A DNA stretch of 64,000 bases from NCBI RefSeq assembly GCF_021390435.2, contig NZ_JAJVCN010000003.1:2220655-2284654 (forward strand), given 5' to 3'. Both the position numbers and the translations under genes were made by a program. This DNA is from Kibdelosporangium philippinense (GTDB lineage Bacteria > Actinomycetota > Actinomycetes > Mycobacteriales > Pseudonocardiaceae). The notes below the pieces were generated by a model. It saw nothing but the letters and a program-made list of their open reading frames with translations. It made no database searches and was not told the origin of the DNA. Positions 44,099-52,270 of this stretch are shown here, in pieces; within the stretch, counting starts at the first letter, position 1; each line of letters starts with the position of its first letter.

Positions 44099-45054
44099 GC
44101 GCGGGCGCGACCACTGGCGTGAGCATGTTGCGGCAAGCCCTGGCCGACTACCTGCGCTTGCGCCGGGCTCTGGGGTCCACATTGGACCGCGCGGAGAAAC
44201 TGCTGGCACAGTTCGTCACCTACCTAGAACAGCACGACGCGGACGTGGTCACTGTGGAGCACGCGGTGGCGTGGGCCACGCTGCCGGGCGGAAGTGGTTG
44301 GTGGCACGCACTGCGTCTGATCGCAGTACGACGGTTCGCCGTTTACCTGCGCAACCTCGACGACCGCACTCAGATCCCACCACCCGGGTTGCTTGCTCAT
44401 GGCAAACACCGGGCTACGCCATACTTGTACTCCAGCAGGGAGATCGACGCCCTGATCGCGGCGGCCCGCATGCTGCCCACCCCGATCGCGGCGGCCACCT
44501 ACCCTGCGATGATCGGTCTGCTCGCGGTCACCGGTATGCGATTCAGCGAGGCGATCGCCTTGGACGTCACAGACTTCGACGACCACAGCGAGACGGTGAT
44601 CGTCCGGGCGGGCAAGTTTGGCAAGAGCCGCCTGCTCCCGGTGCATGCCACCACAGCCGACGGGTTGCGTCACTATCTGGTCCAACGCCAGCGGCTCCTG
44701 CGCACGAGGAAACTCGCTGACCGCGATGTCCTGTTCATCTCCGCGGCCGGCACCCGCCTGGATCACAGTGCGGCACAGAAGAAGTGGCGCACGATCCGGG
44801 ACCTGGCAGGACTGACGCCGCGATCGGCCAACTGCCGACCCCGCATTCACGACCTTCGCCACAGTTTCGCCGTCGCGACTCTGCTGGACTGCTACCGCCG
44901 CGGCGCGGACATACCTACCATGCTGCCCACGCTGTCGACCTACCTCGGCCATGTCGATCCCAAGAGCACCTATTGGTACCTCTCGGCAGCACCGGAACTG
45001 CTGCAACTGGCCAGCCAACGCCTGGACACCTACCTGACAGCGGGTGACACGTGA
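44095..45054 (+). CDS. RIT element tyrosine recombinase B
   Basis: 319 residues. Active-site Arg in VTGMRFSEAIALDVTDFD, Lys in AGKFGKSRLLPVH, HDLRHSFAVATLL, LGHVDP and Tyr in STYWYLS are all present. The usual extra insert DCYRRGADIPTMLPTLSTYL before the LGH motif is typical of the TnpB-like (Tn554) recombinase class. ATG start overlaps gene A; stop overlaps gene C. Confidence 0.9.
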   Translation: MSAGATTGVSMLRQALADYLRLRRALGSTLDRAEKLLAQFVTYLEQHDADVVTVEHAVAWATLPGGSGWWHALRLIAVRRFAVYLRNLDDRTQIPPPGLLAHGKHRATPYLYSSREIDALIAAARMLPTPIAAATYPAMIGLLAVTGMRFSEAIALDVTDFDDHSETVIVRAGKFGKSRLLPVHATTADGLRHYLVQRQRLLRTRKLADRDVLFISAAGTRLDHSAAQKKWRTIRDLAGLTPRSANCRPRIHDLRHSFAVATLLDCYRRGADIPTMLPTLSTYLGHVDPKSTYWYLSAAPELLQLASQRLDTYLTAGDT

Positions 45055-46039
45055 GCGCACTGGCCCCCACGCTGCAAGCGTTCTTCACCGACCGGCTGAT
45101 CCGGCAACGTCAAGCCAGCCCGCACACCATTGCCGCCTACCGCGACGCGTTCAAACTGTTGCTGGCCTTCACTTGCCATCGCACCGGCAGCACACCATCC
45201 CGGTTGCGGATCGAGGAGCTGACCGCTCCGCTGATCGGCGATTTCCTCAACCATCTAGAGACCGAGCGCGGCAACAGCGTCCGCACCCGCAACGCTCGCC
45301 TGGCTGCCATCCACTCACTGTTCCGCTACGCCGCGCTGCGCCATCCCGACCACGCCGACTCGATCCAACGCGTGCTCGCGATCCCACCCAAACGGTTCGA
45401 CCGCGCTATCGTCACCTACCTCACCGAACCCGAGATCGACGCGCTGCTGCAAGCCCCAGACCGGAACACCTGGACCGGCCGCCGCGACCGGACCATGCTC
45501 GCGGTGGCGATCCAAACAGGGCTACGCGCCTCCGAGCTGACCACATTGACTATCAGTGACGTTCACCTGGGCACCGGAGCTCATATCAGCTGCCACGGCA
45601 AGGGCCGCAAACAGCGCATCACCCCCTTGACCAGCGGCACCGTCACCATGCTTCGCACCTGGCTGGCCGAGCGCGCAGCCAGCCCACCGATCCAGTGTTT
45701 CCTACCAGCCGCGGCCGTCAGCTCAGCCGCGATGCCCTGGAACGACGCGTCACAAAACACGCCCGCGCAGCCACACAAGCATGTCCCACACTGACCGGCA
45801 AGAAGATCTCGCCGCACGTGCTACGGCACTCCACCGCCATGCGACTGTTGAACGCCGGCGTTGACACCACCGTCATCGCTCTCTGGCTCGGCCACGAAAG
45901 CGTTGCCACTACACAGATTTACGTTCACGCCGACCTCGCACTGAAAGAACGCGCCCTTGCTCGCACCGCCCCGATCGAAGCAACTCCAGGCCGCTACCAG
46001 CCAACTGACACGATCATGGCGTTCCTTGACAACCTGTGA
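45051..46039 (+). pseudogene. RIT element tyrosine recombinase C, frameshifted
   Basis: The first part (to about 45690) has the core-binding domain and catalytic Arg in QTGLRASELTTLTISDVHL and Lys in HGKGRKQRIT. The rest, in another frame from about 45695, reads VFPTSRGRQLSRDALE and has SPHVLRHSTAMRLLNAG, WLGHESVATTQIYVH (His and Tyr). A single-base change at about 45690 separates Arg/Lys from His/Arg/Tyr, so the protein as read is inactive. The GTG start overlaps the stop of gene B by 4 bp. Confidence 0.85.
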
Positions 46040-46126
46040 TTATGTTGAACCGCAATCTTCGATCGGCCGCGTCACACCCTGATACCAACACCAGACAGCA
46101 TAACGGGATAGTCCGCATAAGATGCC

Positions 46127-46146
46127 TTATGTCGATATCGGCATAA
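46127..46146. repeat. right end of RIT element, near-perfect 20-bp palindrome
   Basis: TTATGTCGATATCGGCATAA is self-complementary at 9 of 10 paired positions. It contains the inverted copy of the left terminal TTATGCCGAT and ends exactly at the target duplication. Confidence 0.75.
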
Positions 46147-46152
46147 GGCATC

Positions 46153-46332
46153 ACCACCCCAGCAGGCCCAATGCCCTGGTGGCGAATCAGCGACCTGAAC
46201 GCCGACCACGGCGTGCTGAAGGTCAAAGTAGACGGTCGCGACTGGTGGTCCCGCCACGCAAGGGACATCCCAAACTCCGGCGTCCTCTGGCACCTGGCAC
46301 AGCAGCTACGCACCACCCACTACAGATCATGA
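46153..46332 (+). pseudogene. DUF6585-like membrane protein gene, 3' part
   Basis: Reads TTPAGPMPWWRISDLNADHG through DWWSRHARDIPNSGVLWHLA, the C-terminal half of the domain, and is in frame with the 5' part at 42735 once the RIT element is removed. The present stop (TGA at 46330) and the last three codons come from the IS630 terminal repeat. Without IS630 the frame would end in CAC TAG at the insertion point. Confidence 0.8.
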
Positions 46333-46408
46333 AAGGCCAGGGTTGATCTTGTCCTTGGGCGGCGTGTCCTCCCGGATCCTGATCGATTCATGATCTACGC
46401 AGGGATGG

Positions 46409-47484
46409 ATGAGGTACGCGGATGGAGGTGGCCTTTCCGAGCGGGGCAGGGCCACACGCGAAGCTGTCCGGTTGCAGGCGGCCCAATGGTTCGCCCAGGA
46501 CGTGCCGGCCGCCGAGATCGCCCGCAGACTGCGGGTATCCACCAACGCGGTCTATACCTGGCGGCGTCGATGGCGTGCCGAGGGTGAGGCAGGGCTGGCG
46601 TCGAAGGGACCGGGCGGATCGTCCTGCCGGCTGGACCAGCCACGACTGGACAGGCTGGCCCAGGCTGTGGAACAAGGCCCAGCCGTGCATGGGTTCGGCG
46701 AGGATCAGCGCTGGACCCTGGCTCGGGTCGCCGATCTGATCGCCCGGCTGTTTCACACCCGCTACACGCTGCGCGGGGTGTCGTATCTGCTGCACCGCAT
46801 GGGGTTCTCGCCACAAGTACCCGCCCACCGCGCGATCGAGCGCGACGAGCAGGCGATCGCCACCTGGCGGCGGGAGGTATGGCCGGCGGGAAAACGGTAG
46901 CGGCGCAGCAAGGTGCTTGGCTGTGTTTCGAGGACGAGGCCGGGCAAACGCTGCGCCCGCCGAAAGCCCGCACCTGGGGCCGCCGGGGCCAGACACCACA
47001 GATCCCGGTGTCGGGCAAGGGTTCGGGCCGGGTATCGGTCGCCGGGCTGGTATGCGTCCGGCCCGGGCACCGGCCCCGGTTGATCTACCGTGTCCGGACC
47101 CACCGCGGCCGCAAGGGGGAACGGCGCAGCTTCGCCGAAACCGACTACGCCGCCCTGCTGGACGCCGCACACCAGCAGCTCGGCGCCCGGATTGTGTTGA
47201 TCTGGGACAACCTCAACACGCACACCAGTCACGCGATGCGCAAACTGGTCGCGGCCCGCGACTGGCTACACGTGATCCAACTCCCGCCCTACGCCCCGGA
47301 CCTCAACCCGACCGAGCACGTGTGGTCCCACGTCAAACGCAACCTCGGAAACCTCATCGTGCACGGCATCGACCAGCTCACCGCCATCGTGAAGAACCGA
47401 CTCAAACGCATCCAGTACCGACCCGGGCTGATCGACGCGTTCTTCGCCCACACCAGACTGAACCTCGAACCACAACCGCCGTAA
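46409..47484 (+). CDS. IS630 family transposase, made by -1 frameshifting
   Basis: Two overlapping frames. The first (46409-46900) carries the helix-turn-helix DVPAAEIARRLRVSTNAVYT and winged-helix parts. The second (46879-47484) carries the DDE domain: LCFEDEAGQT (Asp), VLIWDNLNTHTS (Asp) and LNPTEHVWSHVKR (Glu). At 46888-46894 the slippery heptamer G GGA AAA lies in the correct phase for a -1 shift from the first to the second frame, giving a fused protein of about 358 residues, the normal family size. A hairpin starts 11 nt downstream (46906-46923). Confidence 0.88.
46888..46894 (+). promoter_or_regulatory. -1 ribosomal frameshift slippery heptamer
   Basis: GGGAAAA read as G GGA AAA in frame 0 and GGG AAA after slipping. 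The frame-0 stop TAG follows at 46898. CAGCAAG and CTTGGCTG (46906-46912, 46916-46923) can pair as a stimulatory stem with one bulged base. Confidence 0.7.
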
Positions 47485-47614
47485 TCCTGGCCTTTCAAGA
47501 TCTGTAGCTTCAATCCCGTTCTTACCTACCTTGACGATCGGCAATTTGTCGCCGCCACCGGACAACACCAGTTCCACACCGCCGGTCCAAACACGAAGCA
47601 AGCACCCGTTGGCA

Positions 47615-47661
47615 GACGGAATGCCCGCCCGGCCACGTGACCGGGCGGGCGTTCCGCCGTC
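47615..47661 (-). terminator. terminator of the lectin gene
   Basis: A long GC-rich stem, GACGGAATGCCCGCCCGG (47615-47632), pairs with CCGGGCGGGCGTTCCGCCGTC (47641-47661) with few mismatches, 12 bp after the minus-strand gene. The U tract is poor. Confidence 0.65.
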
Positions 47662-47673
47662 TCTCAAATTCGG

Positions 47674-48174
47674 TCAACCCGTGCTGGCAAGCTGGAAATC
47701 TTCCCAGTATGTTGGGTCATGGATAGCACGGTAAGGCAGTCCGTTCGCGCCGGTCTGCGCCACGAACCCGTTGTCGAGCTTGACTTGCAGCCGCACCCGA
47801 TTATTTCCGACGTCATTGAATCGCCAGAGCTGATTGTCGGTTCCATAGCATTGGAATTGAATGATCGGCACTCTGTCCCTCGACGCACCTCGGACATCCA
47901 TGCATTTACCGCTGTGCTCAGCGATCAGCTCGAACCAGCCACCGCCAACATCGTGCTGCCGCCATCTCTGGTTGGCCCTGTAGCTGCAGTTTGGGTCGTA
48001 CACCAACTGCGCGTTGTTTTCAGTCGTGCTGCCAGGTACAGACAAACACACATGACCCTGGTTTTGCGTGAACACGTACCGTGGCTCCTCCGCCGAGGCG
48101 GGCGCCGCGATGACGAGCACGACACCAAGCACGGTACCAAGAACAGCCCAGAACTTGATTGCCGCGATTTTCAT
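47674..48174 (-). CDS. secreted ricin-type beta-trefoil lectin domain protein
   Basis: 166 residues. Signal peptide 1-29 (ends APASA). The rest is one RICIN beta-trefoil with the repeated pattern HVCLSVPGSTTENNAQLVYD, NQRWRQHD, KCMDVRGASRDRVPIIQFQC and DNQLWRFND. Four cysteines could form two disulphides. GGAGG lies 4 nt before the ATG. Such stand-alone lectins bind sugars; no enzyme domain is attached. The 256 bp upstream, to the ISAs1 element, are AT-rich and empty. Lower GC there and between two IS elements suggests acquired DNA. Confidence 0.85.
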   Translation of the reverse strand: MKIAAIKFWAVLGTVLGVVLVIAAPASAEEPRYVFTQNQGHVCLSVPGSTTENNAQLVYDPNCSYRANQRWRQHDVGGGWFELIAEHSGKCMDVRGASRDRVPIIQFQCYGTDNQLWRFNDVGNNRVRLQVKLDNGFVAQTGANGLPYRAIHDPTYWEDFQLASTG

Positions 48175-48430
48175 AAAACCTCCAGTCTCGGCCAAAATGA
48201 GACATTCAGGAAATCGATGTATGGGCCTTCGCCAAAAAATCTAGGACCCCACAACCGCAAGTTCCAGCTCATTGCCCACAACTACACACAACCATGCCCC
48301 CAACGCCCCCATCCCGTGATTACAGCAGGGCAAAAGAACACACAATGGACAAATAAGAGGAATTCGGCCCAAGAATTTCGATCATTCACCAAAAAATCAT
48401 CAAAAAGCCCTTTAATGCCACCCGCCGGGT

Positions 48431-49780
48431 CAGGGCAATAGCAAAGTCGTTGTTGCTGTTCAGGGGGTAGATGCGGCCAGGAGCGGGAGGATTCTCATGC
48501 GGTCGGCGGCGATCCATTCCAGGGTGCGTTTGATCTCGGTGAGTCCAGCCAGGCGGATCAGGCCGATGGCCAGATTGCGGAGCATGGCCATGGCGTGAGC
48601 ACCGTTGCCGGTGTAGGCGTGCTGGTGGTCCTCAGCGAACACGACGTCGCGGACCCAGTGGATTTTGTTCTCGATGCCCCACTGACCCCGTACCAGGCCA
48701 CCAATGTCCCGAGCGGACGCTCGCTCGGTGTTCAGGCTGGTCACGCCGTATGCGATCTCTTTGTGGACGCGTTGCCCGGCGAGGTTGAACACGTCCCGGC
48801 GGATGCGGAAGACCTGGGCGGCATGAGGGAAATCGACGCCCTCGGCGACGGTCGCCCAGATGGCCCGGCGGGTGATCCGCCCGTGGCTGCGCTCGTCGTC
48901 CACATGGTCCTCCGACCCTGGGGCAGCAGGCGGCAGCAGGGCTTGGACCTGGGCCAACAGGGTCGGCTGGTTGCCTTTGACAGCAAGCACGTAGTCCGCC
49001 TGCTTGTCGGACACCAGGTGCCGCGCGGTGTCGCGCTGGGTGTGCGCGGCATCGGCCGTGACCACCGCACCCGCCAGATCCATACCCGTGAGCAACGACT
49101 TGACCTGCGTGGTCTCGGTCGTCTCGTCGGGGACCCGGATCTGCGAGATGACCACCGCCTGGCCGTGACGCATCGCCGAGAACAGGCGCACACCACCGGA
49201 ATTACGCACGGCCTTGCCGTCGATGGCCACCCCGTCGAAGCCAGCACAGCCGTCGTCGCCGGCCAGGGCCATCGCTCGATCAGCCAGCCAGTGGCACACC
49301 AGCCTGTCGGCGGCCTCGGCGTCCACCGACTCGACCACCCGGCGGATCGTGTCCGCGCTCGGCGCCACACGCCGTCCCGATAGGACGCTCCGCCGCGCCC
49401 CGACCAGCTCCAGCAACTCCTGCGGCAAGTCCTCGGCCCGGTCACCGGCCTCCCGGTAGTTCTTCGCCCCCGCCAATACCGCCAGCACCGTCACGGCCAG
49501 CACCGTGGCGATGTGATGCCGAATCCCCCGGCGTTTACGGGGATCGGCGACCTTGCCCAGCAACGCGACCAAGTCGGCTAGCTCAGCCGAGCCCATCATG
49601 ACCGACGCATCGACGGGTACGCAGACGGCATGCGACACTGACACCAGCGGCCTTTCGACAGACGATCAAGAGCGTGAGAACTCACATCGTCCCATCGAAG
49701 GGCCGCATCTCCTTACCCACCAGGGAAAACCTCACCCCGCCCCACCACTCCCAAGATCAACCGACTTTGCTTTAGCCCTG
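48431..49780 (-). mobile_element. ISAs1-family insertion sequence
   Basis: 1350 bp. Terminal repeats are CAGGGCAATAGCAAAGTCG at the left and CAGGGCTAAAGCAAAGTCG (complement of the right end). They are flanked by a perfect 10-bp duplication CCCGCCGGGT at 48421-48430 and 49781-49790. One intact transposase gene. Confidence 0.93.
48460..49644 (-). CDS. ISAs1 family transposase
   Basis: 394 residues, full length. Family blocks: LLGKVADPRKRRGIRH near the start, FDGVAIDGKAVRNSGG (catalytic Asp), AGAVVTADAAHTQRDTARHL (Asp), DYVLAVKGNQPTLLAQ, and GQWGIENKIHWVRDVVFAED (Glu) with HAMAMLRNLAIGLIRL near the end. The GTG start is at 49644. The intact gene and perfect duplication suggest a recent insertion. 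Confidence 0.93.
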   Translation of the reverse strand: MSVSHAVCVPVDASVMMGSAELADLVALLGKVADPRKRRGIRHHIATVLAVTVLAVLAGAKNYREAGDRAEDLPQELLELVGARRSVLSGRRVAPSADTIRRVVESVDAEAADRLVCHWLADRAMALAGDDGCAGFDGVAIDGKAVRNSGGVRLFSAMRHGQAVVISQIRVPDETTETTQVKSLLTGMDLAGAVVTADAAHTQRDTARHLVSDKQADYVLAVKGNQPTLLAQVQALLPPAAPGSEDHVDDERSHGRITRRAIWATVAEGVDFPHAAQVFRIRRDVFNLAGQRVHKEIAYGVTSLNTERASARDIGGLVRGQWGIENKIHWVRDVVFAEDHQHAYTGNGAHAMAMLRNLAIGLIRLAGLTEIKRTLEWIAADRMRILPLLAASTP

Positions 49781-49930
49781 CCCGCCGGGTCAGTACCCCG
49801 TCGCGAGGCAGCCGAGCAGACCGCCCATGTCAACCGGGGCCCTGGTCCAACAGAAAGCAACCGCGCTGGAAGGGCAAGGAGCCCGCACCGTGGGGGGTTT
49901 GGGGGGCTCGGCCCCCCAAAATAATGCGAG

Positions 49931-49969
49931 ACGCCCCGGGGAGGTTGCGAAGCAACCGACCAGGGGCGT
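49931..49969 (-). terminator. terminator of the tRNA-Arg/tRNA-Ser transcript
   Basis: ACGCCCC (49931-49937) pairs with GGGGCGT (49963-49969), with an inner GGTTGC/GCAACC stem. On the minus strand it is followed by CTCGCATTATTTT. It starts 12 nt after the 3' end of tRNA-Arg. A second hairpin, TTTGGGGGG/CCCCCCAAA, lies at 49898-49920. Confidence 0.75.
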
Positions 49970-49980
49970 CCAGCGTCGAG

Positions 49981-50053
49981 CGCACCCGAAGGGATTCGAA
50001 CCCCTAACCTTCTGATCCGTAGTCAGATGCTCTATCCGTTGAGCTACGGGTGC
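49981..50053 (-). tRNA. tRNA-Arg(ACG)
   Basis: 73 nt, acceptor GCACCCG/CGGGTGC, discriminator G, no encoded CCA. The anticodon stem TCTGA/TCAGA encloses loop CTACGGA, giving ACG with G37. It differs in body sequence from the other tRNA-Arg(ACG) at 19878. Confidence 0.92.
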
Positions 50054-50090
50054 TTGTTCAGTTGTCGCTCAGCCGGAGCCGAACGTCCTG

Positions 50091-50179
50091 CGGAGGCTCC
50101 GGGATTTGAACCCGGGAGGGGTGTTATCCCCAACCGCATTAGCAGTGCGGCGCCATAGACCAGACTAGGCGAAGCCTCC
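50091..50179 (-). tRNA. tRNA-Ser(GCT)
   Basis: 89 nt, acceptor GGAGGCT/AGCCTCC, discriminator G, long variable arm. The anticodon loop CTGCTAA in stem CCGCA/TGCGG gives GCT, reading AGU/AGC. It lies 37 bp upstream of tRNA-Arg(ACG) on the same strand. Confidence 0.95.
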
Positions 50180-50246
50180 CGGGGCCCTCGGCCGCTTCGT
50201 GGAGAAGAGTACTACAGGGTCCTGGGATGGCTGCAAAGCGGCCCCC

Positions 50247-52196
50247 TCATTCGCCGCCAGCGGCCAGTGTGACGAAGGGGGCGAGTGCGTCCGGGTTGGC
50301 CAGTGCGTCCCTGCTCACGGCCTTGTCCGCAGCCACTCCTGCCAGGATTTTCTTGACCGGGACCTCGCACTTCTTGCCGTTCAGGGTCCTGGGGACAGCC
50401 GCCACTTCGATGAACTTGTTCGGGACGTGCCGGGGTGACAACGCTGTCCGCAGTTCCGAGCGCAACCGGGGTTCCAGGACGTCCAGCGAGGTCCCTGGCG
50501 CCAGGACCAGGAAGCAGAGCAGTTCCCCTTCCGGCTGGCCGACCCCTGTTGTGTCGATCACCAGGCTGTCCACGACCTCGTCGAAGGCTTCGACCACGCG
50601 GTAGAACTCGCTTGTTCCCATTCGGACGCCGCCGCGGTTCAGCGTCGAGTCGCTTCGGCCGTAGATCACCGCCGAGCCTCTTGGTGTGATCTTTATCCAA
50701 TCTCCGTGGCGCCAGATTCCTGGGTACGGCTTGAAGTACGAGGCCCGCAGCCTCGATCCGTCCGGGTCGTTCCAGAAGGACACCGGCATTGACGGCATCG
50801 GCGCCGTGATCACGAGTTCGCCGACTTGGTCGATCACTTCTTTGCCTTCGTCGTCATACGCGGCCACGGCCGCCCCGAGTGCGCGGCACGACAGTTCGCC
50901 CATCCAGACGGGCACTTCGGGTGCGGCAGCCACGAAGGCTGTGCACAGGTCTGTCCCGCCCGAGACCGAGCAGATCTGGACGTCCTTGCCGATCTCGTCG
51001 ACCAGCCAACGGAAGCCTTCCGGGCTCAACGGTGCGCCCGTCGAGCCGACCGCGCGCAACGCCGTGAGGTCGAATTGGGCCGCTGGCTTGATGCCCTTCT
51101 TCAAGCAGGACTGGATGTACGGGGCCGAGGTGCCGAAGTAGGTCACCCTGTGCTGCTCTGCCAGCCGCCACAGTGCCGTCAGGTCCGGGTGTCCCGGGTT
51201 TCCGTCGTACAGCACCACCGTGCAGCCGACCATCAGACCGGAGATCAGGAAGTTCCACATCATCCAGCCGGTTGTGGTGAACCAGCAGAAGCGGTCCCCT
51301 GGCCCGAGATCGCTGTGCAGCCCCAGCATCTTCAGGTGTTCGACCACGATCCCGCCGTGGCCTTGCACGATGCCTTTCGGCAGGCCGGTCGTGCCCGAGG
51401 AGTAGAGCACCCAGAGCGGGTGGTCGAACTGCACCGCGTCGAATGCCAGATCCCCGGCGAACTCCACCATCGAGGTCCACGGCACGGTGTCGGGCAATGT
51501 CGCGCCGTTGTCCAGGTAGTCGACCAACACGGTCGCCCGCAGGCTCGGGATCTCCGCACGCAACGCGTCCACGGTCGGGCGGATGTCGAACGACCGTCCA
51601 CCGTAGACATAGCCGTTCACCGCGATGAACACCGTCGGCTCGATCTGGGTGAACCTGTCCGCGATCGCCCGTGGCCCGAAGTCCGGCGAGCAGGACGACC
51701 AGGTCGCGCCCAGGCTCGCTGCCGCGAGGAAGGCCACCAGGGTCTCCGGGCAGTTCGGCGCCAGCGCAACCACCCGGTCACCGCGTTTGACGCCATGGGA
51801 GAGCAGGGCCGCGCGGACCGAGGCCACCTTCGAGCGCAGTTGGCCGTACGTCAGCTGCGCCGCTTTTCCGTCCTCGCGGTGGAAGATCACCGCGAGGTCG
51901 TCGTCCGGCTGGCCGGTCAGGGCCTGCTCGGCGTAGTTCAGCGTCGCGCCCGGGAACCACTGCGCGCCGGGCATCGTCGCCGAGCCGAGGACCGCGGTCG
52001 GCGGTGAGTGGAAGATCACTCCGACGAACTCGGCCAGTGCACCCCAGAAGCCCGCGAGGTCCGTCGTCGACCAGCGCCACATGGCGTCGTAGTCGGGCAG
52101 ATCAAGATCGCGGTTGGCACGCAACCAGGCACGAAACTCGCCAAGCCGGGTCTCGGCGGCGGGGTCAGGCTGCCACAGCAACTCTGGAGTGGTCAT
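50247..52196 (-). CDS. aacS: acetoacetate-CoA ligase (acetoacetyl-CoA synthetase)
   Basis: 649 residues, the usual length. Activates acetoacetate with ATP to acetoacetyl-CoA for ketone body use or polyester/lipid metabolism. Adenylate-forming motifs: P-loop LYSSGTTGLPKGIVQGHGG, aromatic hinge TTTGWMMWNF, YGRSDSTLNRGGVRMG and the catalytic-Lys C-terminus LNGKKCEVPVKKIL. The N-terminal WSTTDLAGFWGALAEF and ATLNYAEQAL blocks separate it from acetyl-CoA synthetase. It stands upstream of no obvious partner; a hydrolase gene precedes it by 74 bp on the same strand. Confidence 0.94.
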   Translation of the reverse strand: MTTPELLWQPDPAAETRLGEFRAWLRANRDLDLPDYDAMWRWSTTDLAGFWGALAEFVGVIFHSPPTAVLGSATMPGAQWFPGATLNYAEQALTGQPDDDLAVIFHREDGKAAQLTYGQLRSKVASVRAALLSHGVKRGDRVVALAPNCPETLVAFLAAASLGATWSSCSPDFGPRAIADRFTQIEPTVFIAVNGYVYGGRSFDIRPTVDALRAEIPSLRATVLVDYLDNGATLPDTVPWTSMVEFAGDLAFDAVQFDHPLWVLYSSGTTGLPKGIVQGHGGIVVEHLKMLGLHSDLGPGDRFCWFTTTGWMMWNFLISGLMVGCTVVLYDGNPGHPDLTALWRLAEQHRVTYFGTSAPYIQSCLKKGIKPAAQFDLTALRAVGSTGAPLSPEGFRWLVDEIGKDVQICSVSGGTDLCTAFVAAAPEVPVWMGELSCRALGAAVAAYDDEGKEVIDQVGELVITAPMPSMPVSFWNDPDGSRLRASYFKPYPGIWRHGDWIKITPRGSAVIYGRSDSTLNRGGVRMGTSEFYRVVEAFDEVVDSLVIDTTGVGQPEGELLCFLVLAPGTSLDVLEPRLRSELRTALSPRHVPNKFIEVAAVPRTLNGKKCEVPVKKILAGVAADKAVSRDALANPDALAPFVTLAAGGE

Positions 52197-52270
52197 GCCC
52201 CGTTCTTAGCTCATGGCCGATGCGGAAACCACCATCTCGTCGCCTACAACACCCGGCTGGGACATGTGGG

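Larger units (their letters stand above)
42736..46146 (+). mobile_element. three-recombinase (RIT-type) transposable element
   Basis: 3411 bp carrying three overlapping tyrosine recombinase genes in one direction. The ends are TTATGCCGAT (42736-42745) and its complement ATCGGCATAA (46137-46146). The 6-bp direct repeat GGCATC flanks it at 42730-42735 and 46147-46152 (8 bp, AAGGCATC, if two terminal bases are counted with it). Removing the element with one repeat fuses the two halves of the DUF6585-like gene in frame. The arrangement is that of RIT (recombinase in trio) elements. The third recombinase is frameshifted. Confidence 0.88.
46323..47504 (+). mobile_element. IS630-family insertion sequence
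   Basis: 1182 bp, flanked by the TA target dinucleotide at 46321-46322 and 47505-47506, as expected for IS630/Tc1-mariner elements. The inverted repeats CAGATCATGAAAGGCCAGG and CAGATCTTGAAAGGCCAGG differ at one base. Inserted at the stop codon of the DUF6585-like gene. Confidence 0.92.
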
